Assembly (NCBI GenBank): GCA_014773175.1
Contig: VXCM01005878.1
Coordinates: 27,501 to 91,500 of the forward strand
From: Lucifuga dentata
Lineage: Eukaryota > Chordata > Actinopteri > Ophidiiformes > Bythitidae
DNA: 64,000 nucleotides
Direction of reading: 5' to 3'
Part shown: positions 26,901 through 37,732 of the stretch, in pieces
Layout of the letters: the number at the start of each line of letters is the position of its first letter
How positions within the stretch are numbered: position 1 is the stretch's first letter
Notes under the pieces: generated by a model
The model's input: the letters and a program-made list of their open reading frames with translations, nothing else
The model's database searches: none
What the model was told of the DNA's origin: nothing
Translations under genes and position numbers: made by a program

Positions 26901-26984
26901 AGTCACCCCTTAACTGTTGATCTCCTGAGGAAGATGGAGGAATGTCACACTGAAATGGATCAACAATCAACTAGAAATGACTAA
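9050..26984 (+). CDS. smyd3: SMYD3, 3' part of gene (7 coding exons; SET C-half to stop)
   Basis: Protein-lysine methyltransferase of the SMYD family, which methylates histone and cytoplasmic substrates such as MAP3K2 using S-adenosylmethionine. Seven exons join in frame: 9050-9117, 14701-14803, 15280-15390, 16799-16886, 17486-17660, 26434-26542, 26868-26984 (771 nt, 256 aa plus stop). In order they show the end of SET (LGVGLYPSLSLLNHDCEPN with the NH motif, then GEELTISYIE with the active-site Tyr), the post-SET zinc cysteines (CRCQRC), and the helical C-terminal domain (MALDACIQLRCWEEA, HGVQLMRVGKL). Length matches human SMYD3 from about residue 175 to its end. SMYD1 and SMYD2 fit less well because both differ around the NH motif. 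The MYND finger and first SET exons are absent, so the gene starts upstream of the window. It converges on KIF26B, as in human. Identification is from family knowledge; exon limits come from splice sites and phase. Confidence 0.95.
10525..10560. repeat. Perfect hairpin, 16-bp arms, 4-base loop
   Basis: CTGCGGAGGGTCATTT is followed by CCTC and then its exact reverse complement. It is GC-rich in an AT-rich intron, next to a MITE-like element. Confidence 0.85.
10669..11291. mobile_element. MITE-like element with short inverted ends
   Basis: Left end GTGCATTCACGCGTTGATGG, right end (reverse complement) CTGCATTCACATGTTGACGG. Interior is noncoding and unusually CG-rich compared with flanking intron. 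No clear target-site duplication seen. Confidence 0.5.
13864..14401. mobile_element. TTAA-flanked MITE, copy 1
   Basis: TTAA lies on both sides (13860-13863 and 14402-14405). Terminal inverted repeats of about 80 bases begin AGGACCAT; the inner part ending CAACCATTTCCCAAAG is inverted at CTTTGGGAAATGGTTG. No coding capacity. TTAA target sites point to piggyBac or Kolobok-type transposition. A second copy lies at 35203-35737. Confidence 0.85.
14408..14455. repeat. (CA)n microsatellite
   Basis: About 24 CA units immediately after the TTAA MITE, 250 bases upstream of a SMYD3 exon. Confidence 0.95.
14701..14803 (+). CDS. smyd3: SMYD3 exon (SET NH motif)
   Basis: The acceptor is preceded by a long CT tract and the donor is gag|gtaaaa. 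Encodes LSLLNHDCEPNCVMVFEGKK followed by LHLRAVQDIGPGEE. The NHDC segment is the conserved SET motif that contacts SAM, and its Cys is one of the post-SET zinc ligands. Human has NHSC here. Confidence 0.95.
15280..15390 (+). CDS. smyd3: SMYD3 exon (end of SET, post-SET zinc site)
   Basis: Acceptor tgtctccag, donor gtaaga. Exactly 37 codons, from LTISYIETLALTEDRQ to the post-SET CRCQRCDSQDK. The Tyr of TISY corresponds to the catalytic-site Tyr of SMYD proteins, and the three Cys of CRCQRC complete the zinc site. Confidence 0.95.
16799..16886 (+). CDS. smyd3: SMYD3 exon (start of C-terminal domain)
   Basis: Acceptor ctgcccag, donor gtatcc. Reads DGLMLSGEEATWLQLKEALP then RLEGLKADL, matching the linker and first helix of the SMYD3 C-terminal domain. 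Ends one base into an Asp codon. Confidence 0.9.
17486..17660 (+). CDS. smyd3: SMYD3 exon (C-terminal helical repeats)
   Basis: Acceptor acttccag, donor gtgagt. Reads WKAVLEGCSHLLSAVGDAV, then VTDMALDACIQLRCWEEA and GYGEKTLPVYR. This is the TPR-like helix pair of the SMYD3 C-terminal domain (human has LDCAMDACINLG here). The following intron is about 8.8 kb. Confidence 0.92.
17735..17775 (+). repeat. Short interstitial telomere-like repeat (TTAGGG variants)
   Basis: Several exact and near TTAGGG units in a row (TTTTAGGG, TTTAGGG, TTAGGGTTAGGG) about 75 bases after a SMYD3 exon. Too short to be a chromosome-fusion relic by itself. Confidence 0.75.
20707..20923. repeat. (TG)n and (GA)n microsatellite pair
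   Basis: A TG run at 20707-20756 and a GA run at 20880-20923, followed by several hundred purine-rich bases to about 21420. Confidence 0.95.
22647..22800 (-). mobile_element. LINE 3'-tail fragment, reverse orientation
   Basis: CAATCAATCAATCAAACTTT followed by ATTTATATAGCACCTTTT is the reverse complement of the tail of the LINE at 45300-45350 (AAAGGTGCTATATAAATAAA). Probably a 5'-truncated copy of a related CR1/L2-group element; its inner boundary is uncertain. Confidence 0.6.
24022..24255. repeat. Subterminal tandem repeat, about 63-base unit
   Basis: Three to four units, each containing ATATCGCACACACACA then GAAAGCGCGCATACACTATA. They sit just inside the left end of the foldback element. 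Confidence 0.8.
24650..24775. repeat. (TTTA)n / (TTA)n simple repeat
   Basis: ATTT-type and ATT-type runs in the centre of the foldback element, partly duplicated around the N at 24673. Confidence 0.9.
25600..25865. repeat. Subterminal tandem repeat, right arm of foldback element
   Basis: Repeated units with TACACTAGTGTGTATGTGTG and CAATATGCGTGGTGAC. One extra unit is created by the duplication around the N at 25685. Confidence 0.75.
26434..26542 (+). CDS. smyd3: SMYD3 exon (C-terminal helices)
   Basis: Acceptor catattgcag, donor gtaagt. Reads QYYPDPHPAHGVQLMRVGKL then QDYLEHTGDAMNTFTQ, corresponding to human FFPGSHPVRGVQVMKVGKL. A GA microsatellite begins just after the donor. Confidence 0.93.
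26868..26984 (+). CDS. smyd3: SMYD3 last coding exon
   Basis: Acceptor ttctccag, start phase 0. Encodes GYRIIKLTHGDSHPLTVDLL, then RKMEECHTEMDQQSTRND and stop TAA. This aligns with the human C-terminal helix (VTHGREHSLIEDL) and gives an end of normal length. Confidence 0.93.
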   Translation, partial: GYRIIKLTHGDSHPLTVDLLRKMEECHTEMDQQSTRND

Positions 26985-27114
26985 AACACAGCTAGAAAAC
27001 TACCTGCTGCTGCATTTCATTTAACTGAGTGGGTTGATTTCATTTGTGCCATTTTGTGTTCTAACTCTCTGATTTCACCAGCCTCAGTCGTCTGATTATT
27101 ATATATGTCATATT

Positions 27115-27120
27115 AATAAA
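27115..27120 (+). promoter_or_regulatory. Candidate SMYD3 polyadenylation signal
   Basis: AATAAA lies about 130 bases after the SMYD3 stop codon in A+T-rich sequence. It is the first canonical hexamer downstream, but no transcript evidence is available here. Confidence 0.45.
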
Positions 27121-27570
27121 AACAAATTGACATAAGAAATCAGTTCATCCGCAGAACCTTTTGTTGTAGTCTTTCAGTGTCTACTGGCAAAATTCAACGT
27201 GGACAGTGGGCAAAATTGCAGATAGGTAAAGGCCCAAATACATACAGCAATATACCATATACATTTCTGTTCTGATTAAATTATGTTATGCCTGGTAAAT
27301 CTGTGCAGTTTAAATTGAAAGCATTTTTCTCTTTTCTCCTTTTTAAAAATGTTTTGAAATTATTTGTTCCTCCTTATGATTGATGAAAGGTATTGCAATA
27401 TGTGTTAGTGAGGAATAACCAATGAAAACTGAGTCTTTTTTGACTTTTTTTTTTTTTTTTTTTTAAGGATTTAGCATAAAAATCTATTGTGTAATATTAC
27501 ATTTTAGGAACAGTGGTCACAATAAATGGCATATTTCACTACAGGCATATGCTTAAAATTATATCTGTTT

Positions 27571-27572
<2 letters not shown>

Positions 27573-27634
<62 letters not shown>
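27573..27634. repeat. (TG)n(AG)n microsatellite
   Basis: A TG run joined directly to a GA run, about 600 bases after the SMYD3 stop. Confidence 0.95.
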
Positions 27635-27636
<2 letters not shown>

Positions 27637-29659
27637 ACATACAGAGAAAGAGAGGAAGAGTTTATAGTTCTCTGTCTCCTGTATGTAACACATATACAGA
27701 TAACATCTTGATGAGTGATCTCATACTCATAACAGTGTGTGTGTGTGTGTACTTGTGTGTGTTTCAGACCATGAGTGTGTTGTTTTAGTAAAGTGGGGTT
27801 ATCAAAATGTCCATCTTTACTCTTTTCATATCCATTCCACACACTTCCTTTAGTAATCCTTGTGTGTGTGTGCTGTCAGTGTGTGATTCCCCAAGTTGGA
27901 AAACCAAACACCAAAGTGTGTGTGTGTTTGTGTGTGTTGGAATGTTCATTGTAAAGTTCAACCCTTTGTGAAATGATGACAGCATTTCCTTTGAGAAGAA
28001 AAGACTGTGTGTGTGTGTGTGTGTGGTGATTTCATTTAGTTTAAGGCTATATATAAAAGGTTTTGCTTTGCTGACACTTTTTTGCAATATAGTTGACATG
28101 TCATGTTAGAAACTCTCCATCCATCCTGCATTCATATTCAGGCTGCAGAACACTTCTCATTAATGTTATCTGACATAAAAAATAGTTCTTACGCAAAACA
28201 TCTTAGTTTTGTTATTACTGAAAATTATAGAAATCACAAACAAAAAGCATTTAAATTACAAATAAATGGTAAGTCTTGATGCTGGGTCCAAAGCCTTTAC
28301 AATAAAATGCGATCTCTTTCTCTGGACACGGATTCTGCATAATAACATCAGCTGTAGCGTCACGCATTTGCACTTTGCATTCAAATCGTTCTCCTTATCT
28401 GGATTCTGCCTTCATATCTGCTTGCAGATGGCAGGTCGTTAACGCCTTTAGAGCCTGTTTCCTCTTTGCTCCACAGATGATTTTCATCCATTTTATAAAG
28501 CTGATAACTTTTCTGTGGGCTGTTCTCTGCTCATTCTAGCTGCAGGTACCCATTTATGGAAAGTCACAAATAATAAAATCATTTTATTAACGAGAGTGAG
28601 CAGGAAGGCAAGATGGAATGACATTTTCAAGTTTAATTTTCAACTTTTTATGTGGATTTTTATCTCACAAATACATCAAAATGATATGGATTGCACACAT
28701 TTTCCTAACTGCCCCAGATTTGAACAGCAAATTCCTGCCTCAAATTCTTCAGGAACAAGCATTGCACACTTCCACCAACAAGTTAACTAAGCTTGATTAA
28801 ATGCTCATTTTGGAGAACGTTAGCTTCCTAGTAAGTCTGAAAATCCTGCAAACACTGATATCATGAAAATACCTTGTGCTTAAAAACAAAAGTTTGCAGA
28901 AAGGCCAGTCAAAAGGGCAACTACGCCATTCAATTTCTCCATACAGTGAGGATCCTGGAGATTTTACTGTATGGCAGTGACTGCTAGTTTTTCACTTGAA
29001 AGATTTTGCAAGATGTGCAGAAACTGCAGAGAAAAGGATTTAGTTAATTGTATCTTCAGAAGATTGAATCAAATGAAAGTGAACATTAAATGGAAAAGTG
29101 AATGAGCCATGGAAAAGACTGTCCTACTATACAATATTGCTGTTCCACATCCCATAATGGTGGACAAATCACATTTACCATCACTTAACCATAACCCTCT
29201 GTCTCTCTGTCCTTCTCTGTCATTTACTGTCTCTCTCTCTCTCTCTCTCTGCCATTGTCTCTCTCTTTCTCACTCCCCAAAGGCGATCAAATTAAATTCA
29301 CTATCCATTTCTTTCACTGCAGGAAGCCAGAGCCAATCAGAAAAAAGGTGCCACAATGTTTTTTTTTTTGTTTTTTTTTACACCATCTCCATTTTCTCAC
29401 CCTGCTGGCATTTACTTTCCCCCATTTTCAAATTTCACTCTCATTTCAGCATCTGTCCTTCCTCTGGTCTCACCTCCACCCTTTATCTGAGGCTAGTACT
29501 CTCTCCCTTTTTCTCTCCATCTGTCTTGCTCTTCATATATCTTTGCTCTCTGGGCTTAAAACACAATCTGTTAAAGAAAAGACTAGCCCCAAACACAGGT
29601 GGAACCTGATGTCACGTGAAAACATGGACAGGTCTTCTAATACACAATCACTAAACAAG

Positions 29660-29995
29660 AACTAGAAGGGCGTTCATTTGATGTATACCTCCACCAAGGC
29701 TGAACAAGTCCAGACAAAATATATCATGTTCTAATAATATAGTTTCCGGGACAACTATAGTAATTAATTGCTTCATTTGTCATAAGAAATATAATTGATT
29801 TTTCATTGGGATTTGTGCATTACTTTTGAAGAGTTGCAAAAATATTGAAACCTATTTCACAATGTTAATCTGCCCTTGCATATGGATCTGCACCAAAATT
29901 CAATGGGTTCTTCCCTGAGCCCAGGTTCATCAGGATTGTTTTACCTATAACTCTTTAAGGAATTAGCTAACAAACAAACAAGCAAACCAAGAGAT
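29660..29995. repeat. Possible dispersed repeat fragment
   Basis: TACCTCCACCAAGGCTGAAC, then CACCAAAATTCAATGGGTTC and a terminal run of CAAACAAACAAGCAAAC resemble a dispersed repeat seen in many fish. Recognised by phrase only; boundaries are approximate. Confidence 0.4.
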
Positions 29996-30090
29996 ACTAA
30001 TATCAGTGAACAGCAGTAAAGTAGACCCACAATTTTAATATTAATAAATCAAACATTTCCATTATGTGACTATGCCTGTAATATCCATTA

Positions 30091-30930
30091 AGTATATACT
30101 CCAGTATAAGATGATCTTGTGTATAAGCGACCCCCTGATTTTGACCTGCATATTTAGATTTTAAAGAAACCCATATATAAGCCGACCCCCTGATGTTGTT
30201 CTATCAGTTTGTTTAGTAAATTACTGGTACCTGTTTTTTGTGGGCATTGTCATAATATTCCTCTGATTTTCTGAAAATAATACATGTACCAGTTGTGGCG
30301 ACTATTTTAAAACTTCACCACTTTAACGGGGCTTCTCTTTCTGACTCACCGGAATGATAACATATCGCACTCTTGTTCTTTTCGTAACTTATTTTCAAAA
30401 TCAAAATAATAAAACATGACATGAGGTGAGGTCAAAAACTATACCCCTGCCCAGTTCCACATAAACACTGATCAGCCTCCAGCTGAGTGTCTATAAATAG
30501 ACTCCTCCTCCTCCGGTGATCATCACCTAATCAATCAGTTAAGATATAAATATTCAAAAATAATAGCTTATTTGAGTTCACTTTTCCCAAATTAAATATT
30601 TTAAACATTTGATAATTAACCAAGAAATGGCTCTAACACTGGTAAACATGATATTTATTTCAGCAGCTGATTACCGTAACTGACCAATCACAACAGCGCT
30701 TACTGGCCTCCACAGATGGCTGCCGCAAAATGTGCTGGATAAGATGTTTTGTCAGGAAATATCTCATTCTAAGGTATGATTTAAACTATTTTCCATGGGT
30801 AGTGGTAATGGGTAGTATTTCCACCTCTGGAAATTTCATTCTGTGGGATCAAATTTTAATTTCTCATTTATAAGCCGACACCCCAATTTGCTTTGGTAAT
30901 AAAAACTTAGCTTATACTCAAGTATATATG
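30091..30930. mobile_element. Non-autonomous DNA transposon with inverted ends
   Basis: Left end TATATACTCCAGTATAAG and right end CTTATACTCAAGTATATA are inverted near-copies, each followed inward by copies of TATAAGCCGAC (left in the same orientation, right reading out of CTCATTTATAAGCCGACACC). The 840-base interior is noncoding. TIRs of this style occur in pogo-like elements, but I did not prove the superfamily. Confidence 0.6.
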
Positions 30931-33900
30931 GTACATCCTAGTTAACCAATCCTGGATTCATAGCTCCTCATGTTTGCATCTCTCCCTGTTCTCCCCACAC
31001 ACAATGAGCTAAATCAGGTGTGTTTAGCCAATCAAATCTGAAAGGCACCAATTCTTGATCAAGTGAACATGAGAACCTGCCATGTAGACAGACATTTCTT
31101 TTGGACAAATGATAAGTCAGCAATTATCAAATTAGCTCACAATTAGCTCACAAGTGCAGGAAGAGCAACCATGAGAAAGGTTAGAATTTATCAGGGAATT
31201 TAATCAGCTATTCAGAACCATCAATTAAACTCTTCATCTTACCTGCGTCATTTAGAGGATGGGAGAGGTAAAAAACAGAAAATTTACCTGTTCAGTTACC
31301 CATATGGTGATTTTTATTTATTTTGCTATATTTTTCAAATTTATTTCTCATCCAATGTTTTGGGCATTCATTTGTCCAGTTTGTCCTTTTCTCCAGTTCT
31401 CTTCAACTCTTCACCCAGTGCTCTTGTCTTTCTTTCCTCTCTCTCTTTCTCTCCATTATTGCCATTTTTAGTCTCCTCTCTTCTCTCCTCCATCTTTTCT
31501 TCCCCTTCTCCATTCCTCTGTGTGTGGGTGATCAAAGCACACTCACAGGGGCAATGTGTCATACAGAAAGCTGCCCACAGGCTAGTGAGGGTCCACACAC
31601 ACACACACACACACTGAAAATCATGTAAGGGTTGTGTGTAGTCAAGACAATACAAAAAAAATTATAATGTTGCTTCTCAGAGGATAAAGTCTACGTTTTC
31701 ATGTATCGTTTTTACATATGAAAGCCAAGTCATTATTTTTAAATCAAATTTTGTTGTTTCATTTCATTCCAGTATAAACTAGGATTTAGGAAAACACTAT
31801 TCATTGGTGTTCATGATAACCAGTTTTATTCCAAAATGCTGTAAATCTGTGTGGACAAGACTTTGCTGGAATTCACTGTGAAATGTGAAAAGCCCAGTTT
31901 CAAAATGATATTATAAGTCATATCTTCAACACTAGACCATAATGTTTTTTTTTTTGTTTTGTTTTTTGTTTTTTTTTTTAACATGGATTTGTCATTTTGA
32001 AAAGATGTCAGATGTTGTTACGATCTGAGTGATTCATAGTTAACTTGTATCTCCTGGAGGATCACAGTTAGCAGATTAGTTCAAGATTTCAGTCAAAAAT
32101 ATGGCAACAAGGTTTGATTAGAAATAATTTTTGAAACATCACAGATCAACTTTAATAACTGACACTAAAGGCCCATCAAGGCATCAACTAAACTCATCAG
32201 CTAAAAGTAATAATCTCTTAGTGTCTGTTAAAGCTCGGGACTTAAATGTCGTTTAACAGAGCAGTGTTATTGCTATGATCTTCATGTATATTTTTGGCAC
32301 CATACCTTCTGTCCTGCCCTGTTAAATTAACAACACACCTGTTCATTTGATTTATTTTTTTATGTGCCTTAAGCACCCAAATGCAAATAAGTGCATCAGA
32401 CTCGTACATACATCTTTTAGTGATGTATGACAGAAAATGTAAATGAAACACTGTGTGGGTTTCATTTGAATATTTGAAATGTCAGGATCAGTAATAGCAG
32501 AAGCTCTTGGCATCTCCAGCAGGAGATTTGCTGGATGGAGGGACAGACTTCAAAAGCCAGTCTGTCTGCCCAAATGCTTGATGGCTGGTCAGAACTGTGG
32601 TCTGTATCCTGTGTAATGTGTGCAGATGGTGCACACATCAAACAATGAGGAGTCAGATGTCAAACTCTTTCAATACATTCCTTTATTTACATCCCTCCAT
32701 CCTATTCTTACATCGACACAATGCATCTCAGACCACATTCCTCAAAAACAGAACAGTTGTCTGGATCAATAGAGGAACATCACAGTCTTGAATCATGGAC
32801 TGAGCCCTGGGTGATACTTAGCACTTATGATGACACTGTTTAACGTTTTCATTTTTTCACCAACAGATGAACACTTTTGACTGGTGTAGATGAGCTCGTC
32901 ATCTGCTGGAGGATCAGGTCTGAACTTACAAATGAGATTTTCTAACCATTTACCACATTACCTTACAAATAAGTATGCTAACTTGTACTGAAACACGTTT
33001 TGAGAAATGTGGTCTGATTCAACTTTTCAAACGCACGATACTCCTCAAGAACTTAAAGATGCTAAGTGTGGGATTTCCAGATAACACAATATAATTCCTG
33101 TAAACTGCTGCAAACATGTCAGAACAGCATACACTGTTGTTCATGGGGTTTGGCTTCTCTTTTCTTGCTGATTTCTAAACCTTCATTTTAACGGTTATTG
33201 TTTCGTGGGAAAATGAGCCCAAAAAACTAATATAACATGACATTTGAAGAGTATTTTAATTTAAAACACCTCATAATTAGTGTATTCCTTTTTAACAAAG
33301 TTGCCTCAGATGAAAAGAGATCCATTTATCCTGAAAAGATAATGATTTGCACTATTACAAAAATTATTGCTAGAATTATAAAGTGCTACCTCATTAGATT
33401 TGGCAGTGATACATCAAGGAAGGAACCTCACACATAGCATCTTGAAACAGGGAATGAGTACAGGCCTTTAACACACAGAGGTTGGGGTTCCCAAAACATC
33501 CCAAACACTGAAGTAGACATTTTGTTCTGCACTTTTTTTTTTTTTTTTTTNTTTTTTTTTTTTTTTTTACTTCAGACAATGTAGCTATCTTTATATTGTC
33601 TTTACTTATATAGTCTTTATATGTTTTACCCATTCTTATAAAAATACACCACCAGACATCTTTTTATTTTCAGTTTTTGTCTGTAACCTAGTTGACCATC
33701 ATCTGTAGAATTTCCTGTTGTACTAGAAATCTGCTCAGACAAAAATAACTACTGTGAATGTGAATGTTTTAGGAAACCCAACCCCCTTAAAATTCCCAAG
33801 AGCAACATCAGGAGCAAATGAAACTGACAGAAAACATAGAAAACAAAGATGAGTGTAATATATGATATATGTGTACATATTTATAAATGACATGGGCTCA

Positions 33901-35202
33901 GCAAAGTATATACAGTTATTTTTCTTTTTTCTCAAATGCATAGTAACTTTGAAGATAATAAAATGTAAATAAATAAGAATAGTAGTAAGCAGCTCTGTCC
34001 CTCTTGAGCCTTCATTCTTTCATGATTTGCTTGATGAGTTGGGAGATACAAGCAGGAATTGTGACATCATCAGGTGGACTCTGCCCACATCCTGTAAAAA
34101 AACAAACACACACACAAAAAAAAAAANAAAAAAAAAAAACACTTTGTGGCTTTTGTTTCTCAAAAGCATCTTTATGTTTGTGCTTGTTTCCCACTAAAAA
34201 TTAAGGACGTTAACTCTTTAAGCAGCAAACGTGAAATGAATGGGTTAAAAATTGTGTGAATTTGTTCTATGAGCAAACATAAATGCATCACTAAGATGCT
34301 TTTGGCAAATCATGTTAATGTTACTGCGGATGTCAGGGTTCTTCCTGCCTTTACCTCTCAGGTAACAACCAGGATCTTCCAGAAAATGCTTTGTGCTTTC
34401 AGGGCAAAAGGCATTCAGCAGAGGATGATGATATAACAATGTAGAAGAAGCCTTTGAAGGGTTATGTATTGTAATTCTGAGGAAAACAGGCTCTATCATA
34501 TATTTATATTTGTACAAACATTTAGATCATAAACATCTCAAGCACCATAGATAATATTAACAAATCTTAAGTGTTGATATTCATCCAAAAAAATGGAACC
34601 AGGCAGAGATCTACGCCCCTTACATTTGGTCGTTATCCTTCTCTTTCTTTAATTTCCATATATTTTTAAGTGTTCCTTTTAATTGGTGCATTGGTTTAAC
34701 AAAAGACACATGGCGTGACGTCTGTTCAGTCTGTCTCTGGAACTATTTCAACCGCTCGTTTACAACCTTGGCACTTCGCACATTTTTCACAGTTGTCAAG
34801 CCTTTGTAATTAGCAATGATTCCAAAAAAGACCCAATGTATTGCTATCGCTCTAAATGCACTCATATGTTCCAATAGAGCTAGGATTATAGAAATGAAAT
34901 GCTATCAGATAAATGATTGAATAGCGTATCAGTGGGCTCAGCCTGTACCTGTGTCTTTCTCAAACTGACTCTTAAATATCTCTTCATGTCTGTTTCCATT
35001 GTTCTACTATGATACATAGTCTCTACGTGGTCCCATTGCACTCAAATACAAAAGCTTACCTTATAAAACACACACAATGACAGATCATTCCGATTCTTTT
35101 AGAATAGAGCAGAACAACACAGATACAAATAACTTGGAAATAACAGCTAGTCATCAGACAGTCAGCCTGTTAACCAGTTAGCCAGGCAGTGGATGTATTT
35201 AA

Positions 35203-35737
35203 AGGAGCATACTGGTGAGTTGGCATATTTGAACCCAATAATACAACCTGCAAACATGTTACATTATTGCCAACCATTTTCCAAAATATGCTACTGAAGC
35301 GGTAAATATTAGAATTGTTTTACCTACCTCCAGACTGCCATTGATTTCAGATTTTCAGTACACTAAAAAAATCAACTTGGAGAGACTTGAAATGTGCTTG
35401 AGATAAGTAACATAGCACAGCAAAGATATCTATTAAATTTCTTGTCAAAGTTACTTAATTTAACCCATCCAACATGTGTTACATGGAAGAAAATATATGT
35501 TTCTGCCAAGGAATATAGTCCCAGGAGAAGACTGCTTTTACCAAGAAATTAAAATCAATTAATTATGCATAAGTGATAGTAGGCGAAACATTGAATTTTA
35601 AAGTCAGTGTATCACCTGAACATTTGATTTTGGAAGATTAGGTTGGTTTTATGTTTTGGAAAATGGTTGGCAGTAACGTAATGTGTATGTGGGCAGTAAT
35701 TATTGACTCAAACATACAAAAGCACCTATATGGTCTT
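35203..35737. mobile_element. TTAA-flanked MITE, copy 2
   Basis: TTAA flanks at 35199-35202 and 35738-35741. Aligns along its length with 13864-14401: both contain GGAATATAGTCCCA, GAAATGT followed by CTTG, GATAAGTAA and the inverted CAACCATT ends. More diverged at the tips than copy 1. Confidence 0.8.
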
Positions 35738-36921
35738 TTAACACTAGAACCTATGTTCATTTCCACTGGCAAAGTATGTGACAGACATGTCATTGCTTGG
35801 TGAACACGGAAAAAGGATCACATGTTTATCATTTATGAAAGACGAAATGTTCTGTATGCCCAGATATGCTGTGTTTGAGAGTAAAGTCAAGGTAAAAATA
35901 CCACAAGAAACAAGCGTAGTTTCTTTGTTCAAACACACATAACTGTGTCCTGGAAAAATCACGTATGGTCTTCAAATCAGCATTTTTACTATTGATGCTC
36001 ATGGATTTGTTACTTTTTAAAAATAGAGTTTTGGCCCTTATACAGCCTTCAACAGGGTTACTTCAACTTCATCATGGACCCAGACAGAGTATGTTTAATT
36101 TCTCACCATTGTACCAAAGAGCATTAAAACATACTATTCTGTTTATTGTATAGGGAAACATTGACTTACAGAAAAACATCACATTTAAAAATGACTATAA
36201 ATTCAAAGATTTTCCAAGGACACTGATCTTTTTCACTATAACAATAGCACCAAACTGTATATACACAAATTCACAGAGAAAGACAATTGGTCTTGGTATT
36301 AAAGTGTTCACAAGGCACTTATCCAATCATTTCCTTTTTCTCCCATGTTTCTCTTTCTCTTGGTTAGTCTTTTTATTTAACTGTATGATATTATCATTGC
36401 CATGCTTTCCTCAGCACTCAGTATTTACAACCATTGGCTCTCAGCTAAATTCTACAAAGTGCTGCTGAATGACTGGAGATGATGAGAAGTTGCTCTAAAT
36501 CTCTTCTGCACCTCTTCTTTATCCTTCAAGGTTAAAAAAAATGGCGGTTTTTGTTCCTCGCTCGCTCTCTATACATTCTTAAATATTTGATCAGTCTAAG
36601 CGGACTTTATATTTTAACATCATTGCATTCATCTGGTTATCTTGGAAAAATGTCAAACAATTATGTTTGATGTTTTTCAATCTCAAAATGTTCATCACAT
36701 ACTGTTCGATATCCATCTTGAAAGCCATTTCCAGGCTCCAATGTAAAAATCTATGGTCTCATCTGTCTGTTAGACATCTCACAGGTATTCAAGTCCATTT
36801 ATCCATCCATGTTTGTATCCATCTTTTTCCTTCATATATCTGGAGAAAGCATAAGCATGATTGACATTATGCAGGATTAACTGTCCCTCCTTCCATCTGT
36901 CCATACAGCCAATAAGATGCA

Positions 36922-36927
36922 TTTATT
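36922..36927 (-). promoter_or_regulatory. Candidate KIF26B polyadenylation signal
   Basis: AATAAA on the - strand about 75 bases after the stop codon. It is close to the stop. Mammalian KIF26B has a longer 3' UTR, so a more distal signal (for example near 36370) may be the main one. Confidence 0.25.
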
Positions 36928-37000
36928 TTAAGTCCAACTAGTTGTCATCCTCTCCATCCCCATCCATCCATCTGTCCAATCCATCCATCCATCCATTTAT

Positions 37001-37149
37001 CTACCGGTGTCTTGAGGACACATCAAAGCAGGTGATCATCATGAGATGGGCTTTGCAGAAGTTGACTCTCATCTCTAGTTTGTATGTCACCGTCTCCAGA
37101 GCTTCCAAGTATTCCAGCGAGTCCACTTCATAGACCTGCTGCAGCTCAA
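37001..37149 (-). CDS. kif26b: KIF26B last coding exon
   Basis: Acceptor ccatatgcag. Reads [48 protein letters not shown], stop TAG. Matches the human C-terminus ([19 protein letters not shown]). The joined exon total is a whole number of codons, which supports the exon set. Confidence 0.95.
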
Positions 37150-37473
37150 CTGCATATGGATAGACAGAGACAAATCTCACTAATTACCTGTAGCTACCCT
37201 CATTAGTACTGTTACTCAAGCACTATGTGATGTTGAGGTACTGGTACCTGTCAAGTATTTCTATTTTGGGAGATTTTCTACTTCAACACATTTTGGAGCG
37301 AAATATGGCACTTTTTTATTCTACTACCGCTATCTGATGGCTGTATTTACTGGATACTTTGCAAATTCAGATTTTACATTCAACATTAGATAAATATGGC
37401 CATTGTTGGGTTAAAATGTTGTATTTCCACAATGGCAGAAGCTTTGAAACAAACAGTTTGTTTTAATTTGATG

Positions 37474-37540
<67 letters not shown>

Positions 37541-37693
37541 NNNNNNNNNNNNNNNNNNNNNNNNNNNNNNNNNNNNNNNNNNNNNNNNNNNNNNNNNNNN
37601 NNNNNNNNNNNNNNNNNNNNNNNNNNNNNNNNNNNNNNNNNNNNNNNNNNNNNNNNNNNNACTCTTTGTGATATCTATCTATCTATCTATCTA

Positions 37694-37732
<39 letters not shown>

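Larger units (their letters stand above)
26985..37000. other. Convergent intergenic region between SMYD3 and KIF26B
   Basis: Holds the 3' ends of both genes, microsatellites, two inverted-repeat elements and poly-A/T runs around Ns at 33551 and 34127. The part nearest 37000 is probably KIF26B 3' untranslated sequence. No independent gene was recognised. Confidence 0.6.

Noticed and set aside
28930..29060. Possible LINE relic (ILLYGSD-like translation)
   Set aside because: Only about eight residues resemble a LINE motif and a stop follows, so it is not enough to call.
31259..31655. Overlapping open frames on both strands in the intergenic region
   Set aside because: Composition is driven by CT-rich sequence, and no protein family signature or splice pairing was seen.
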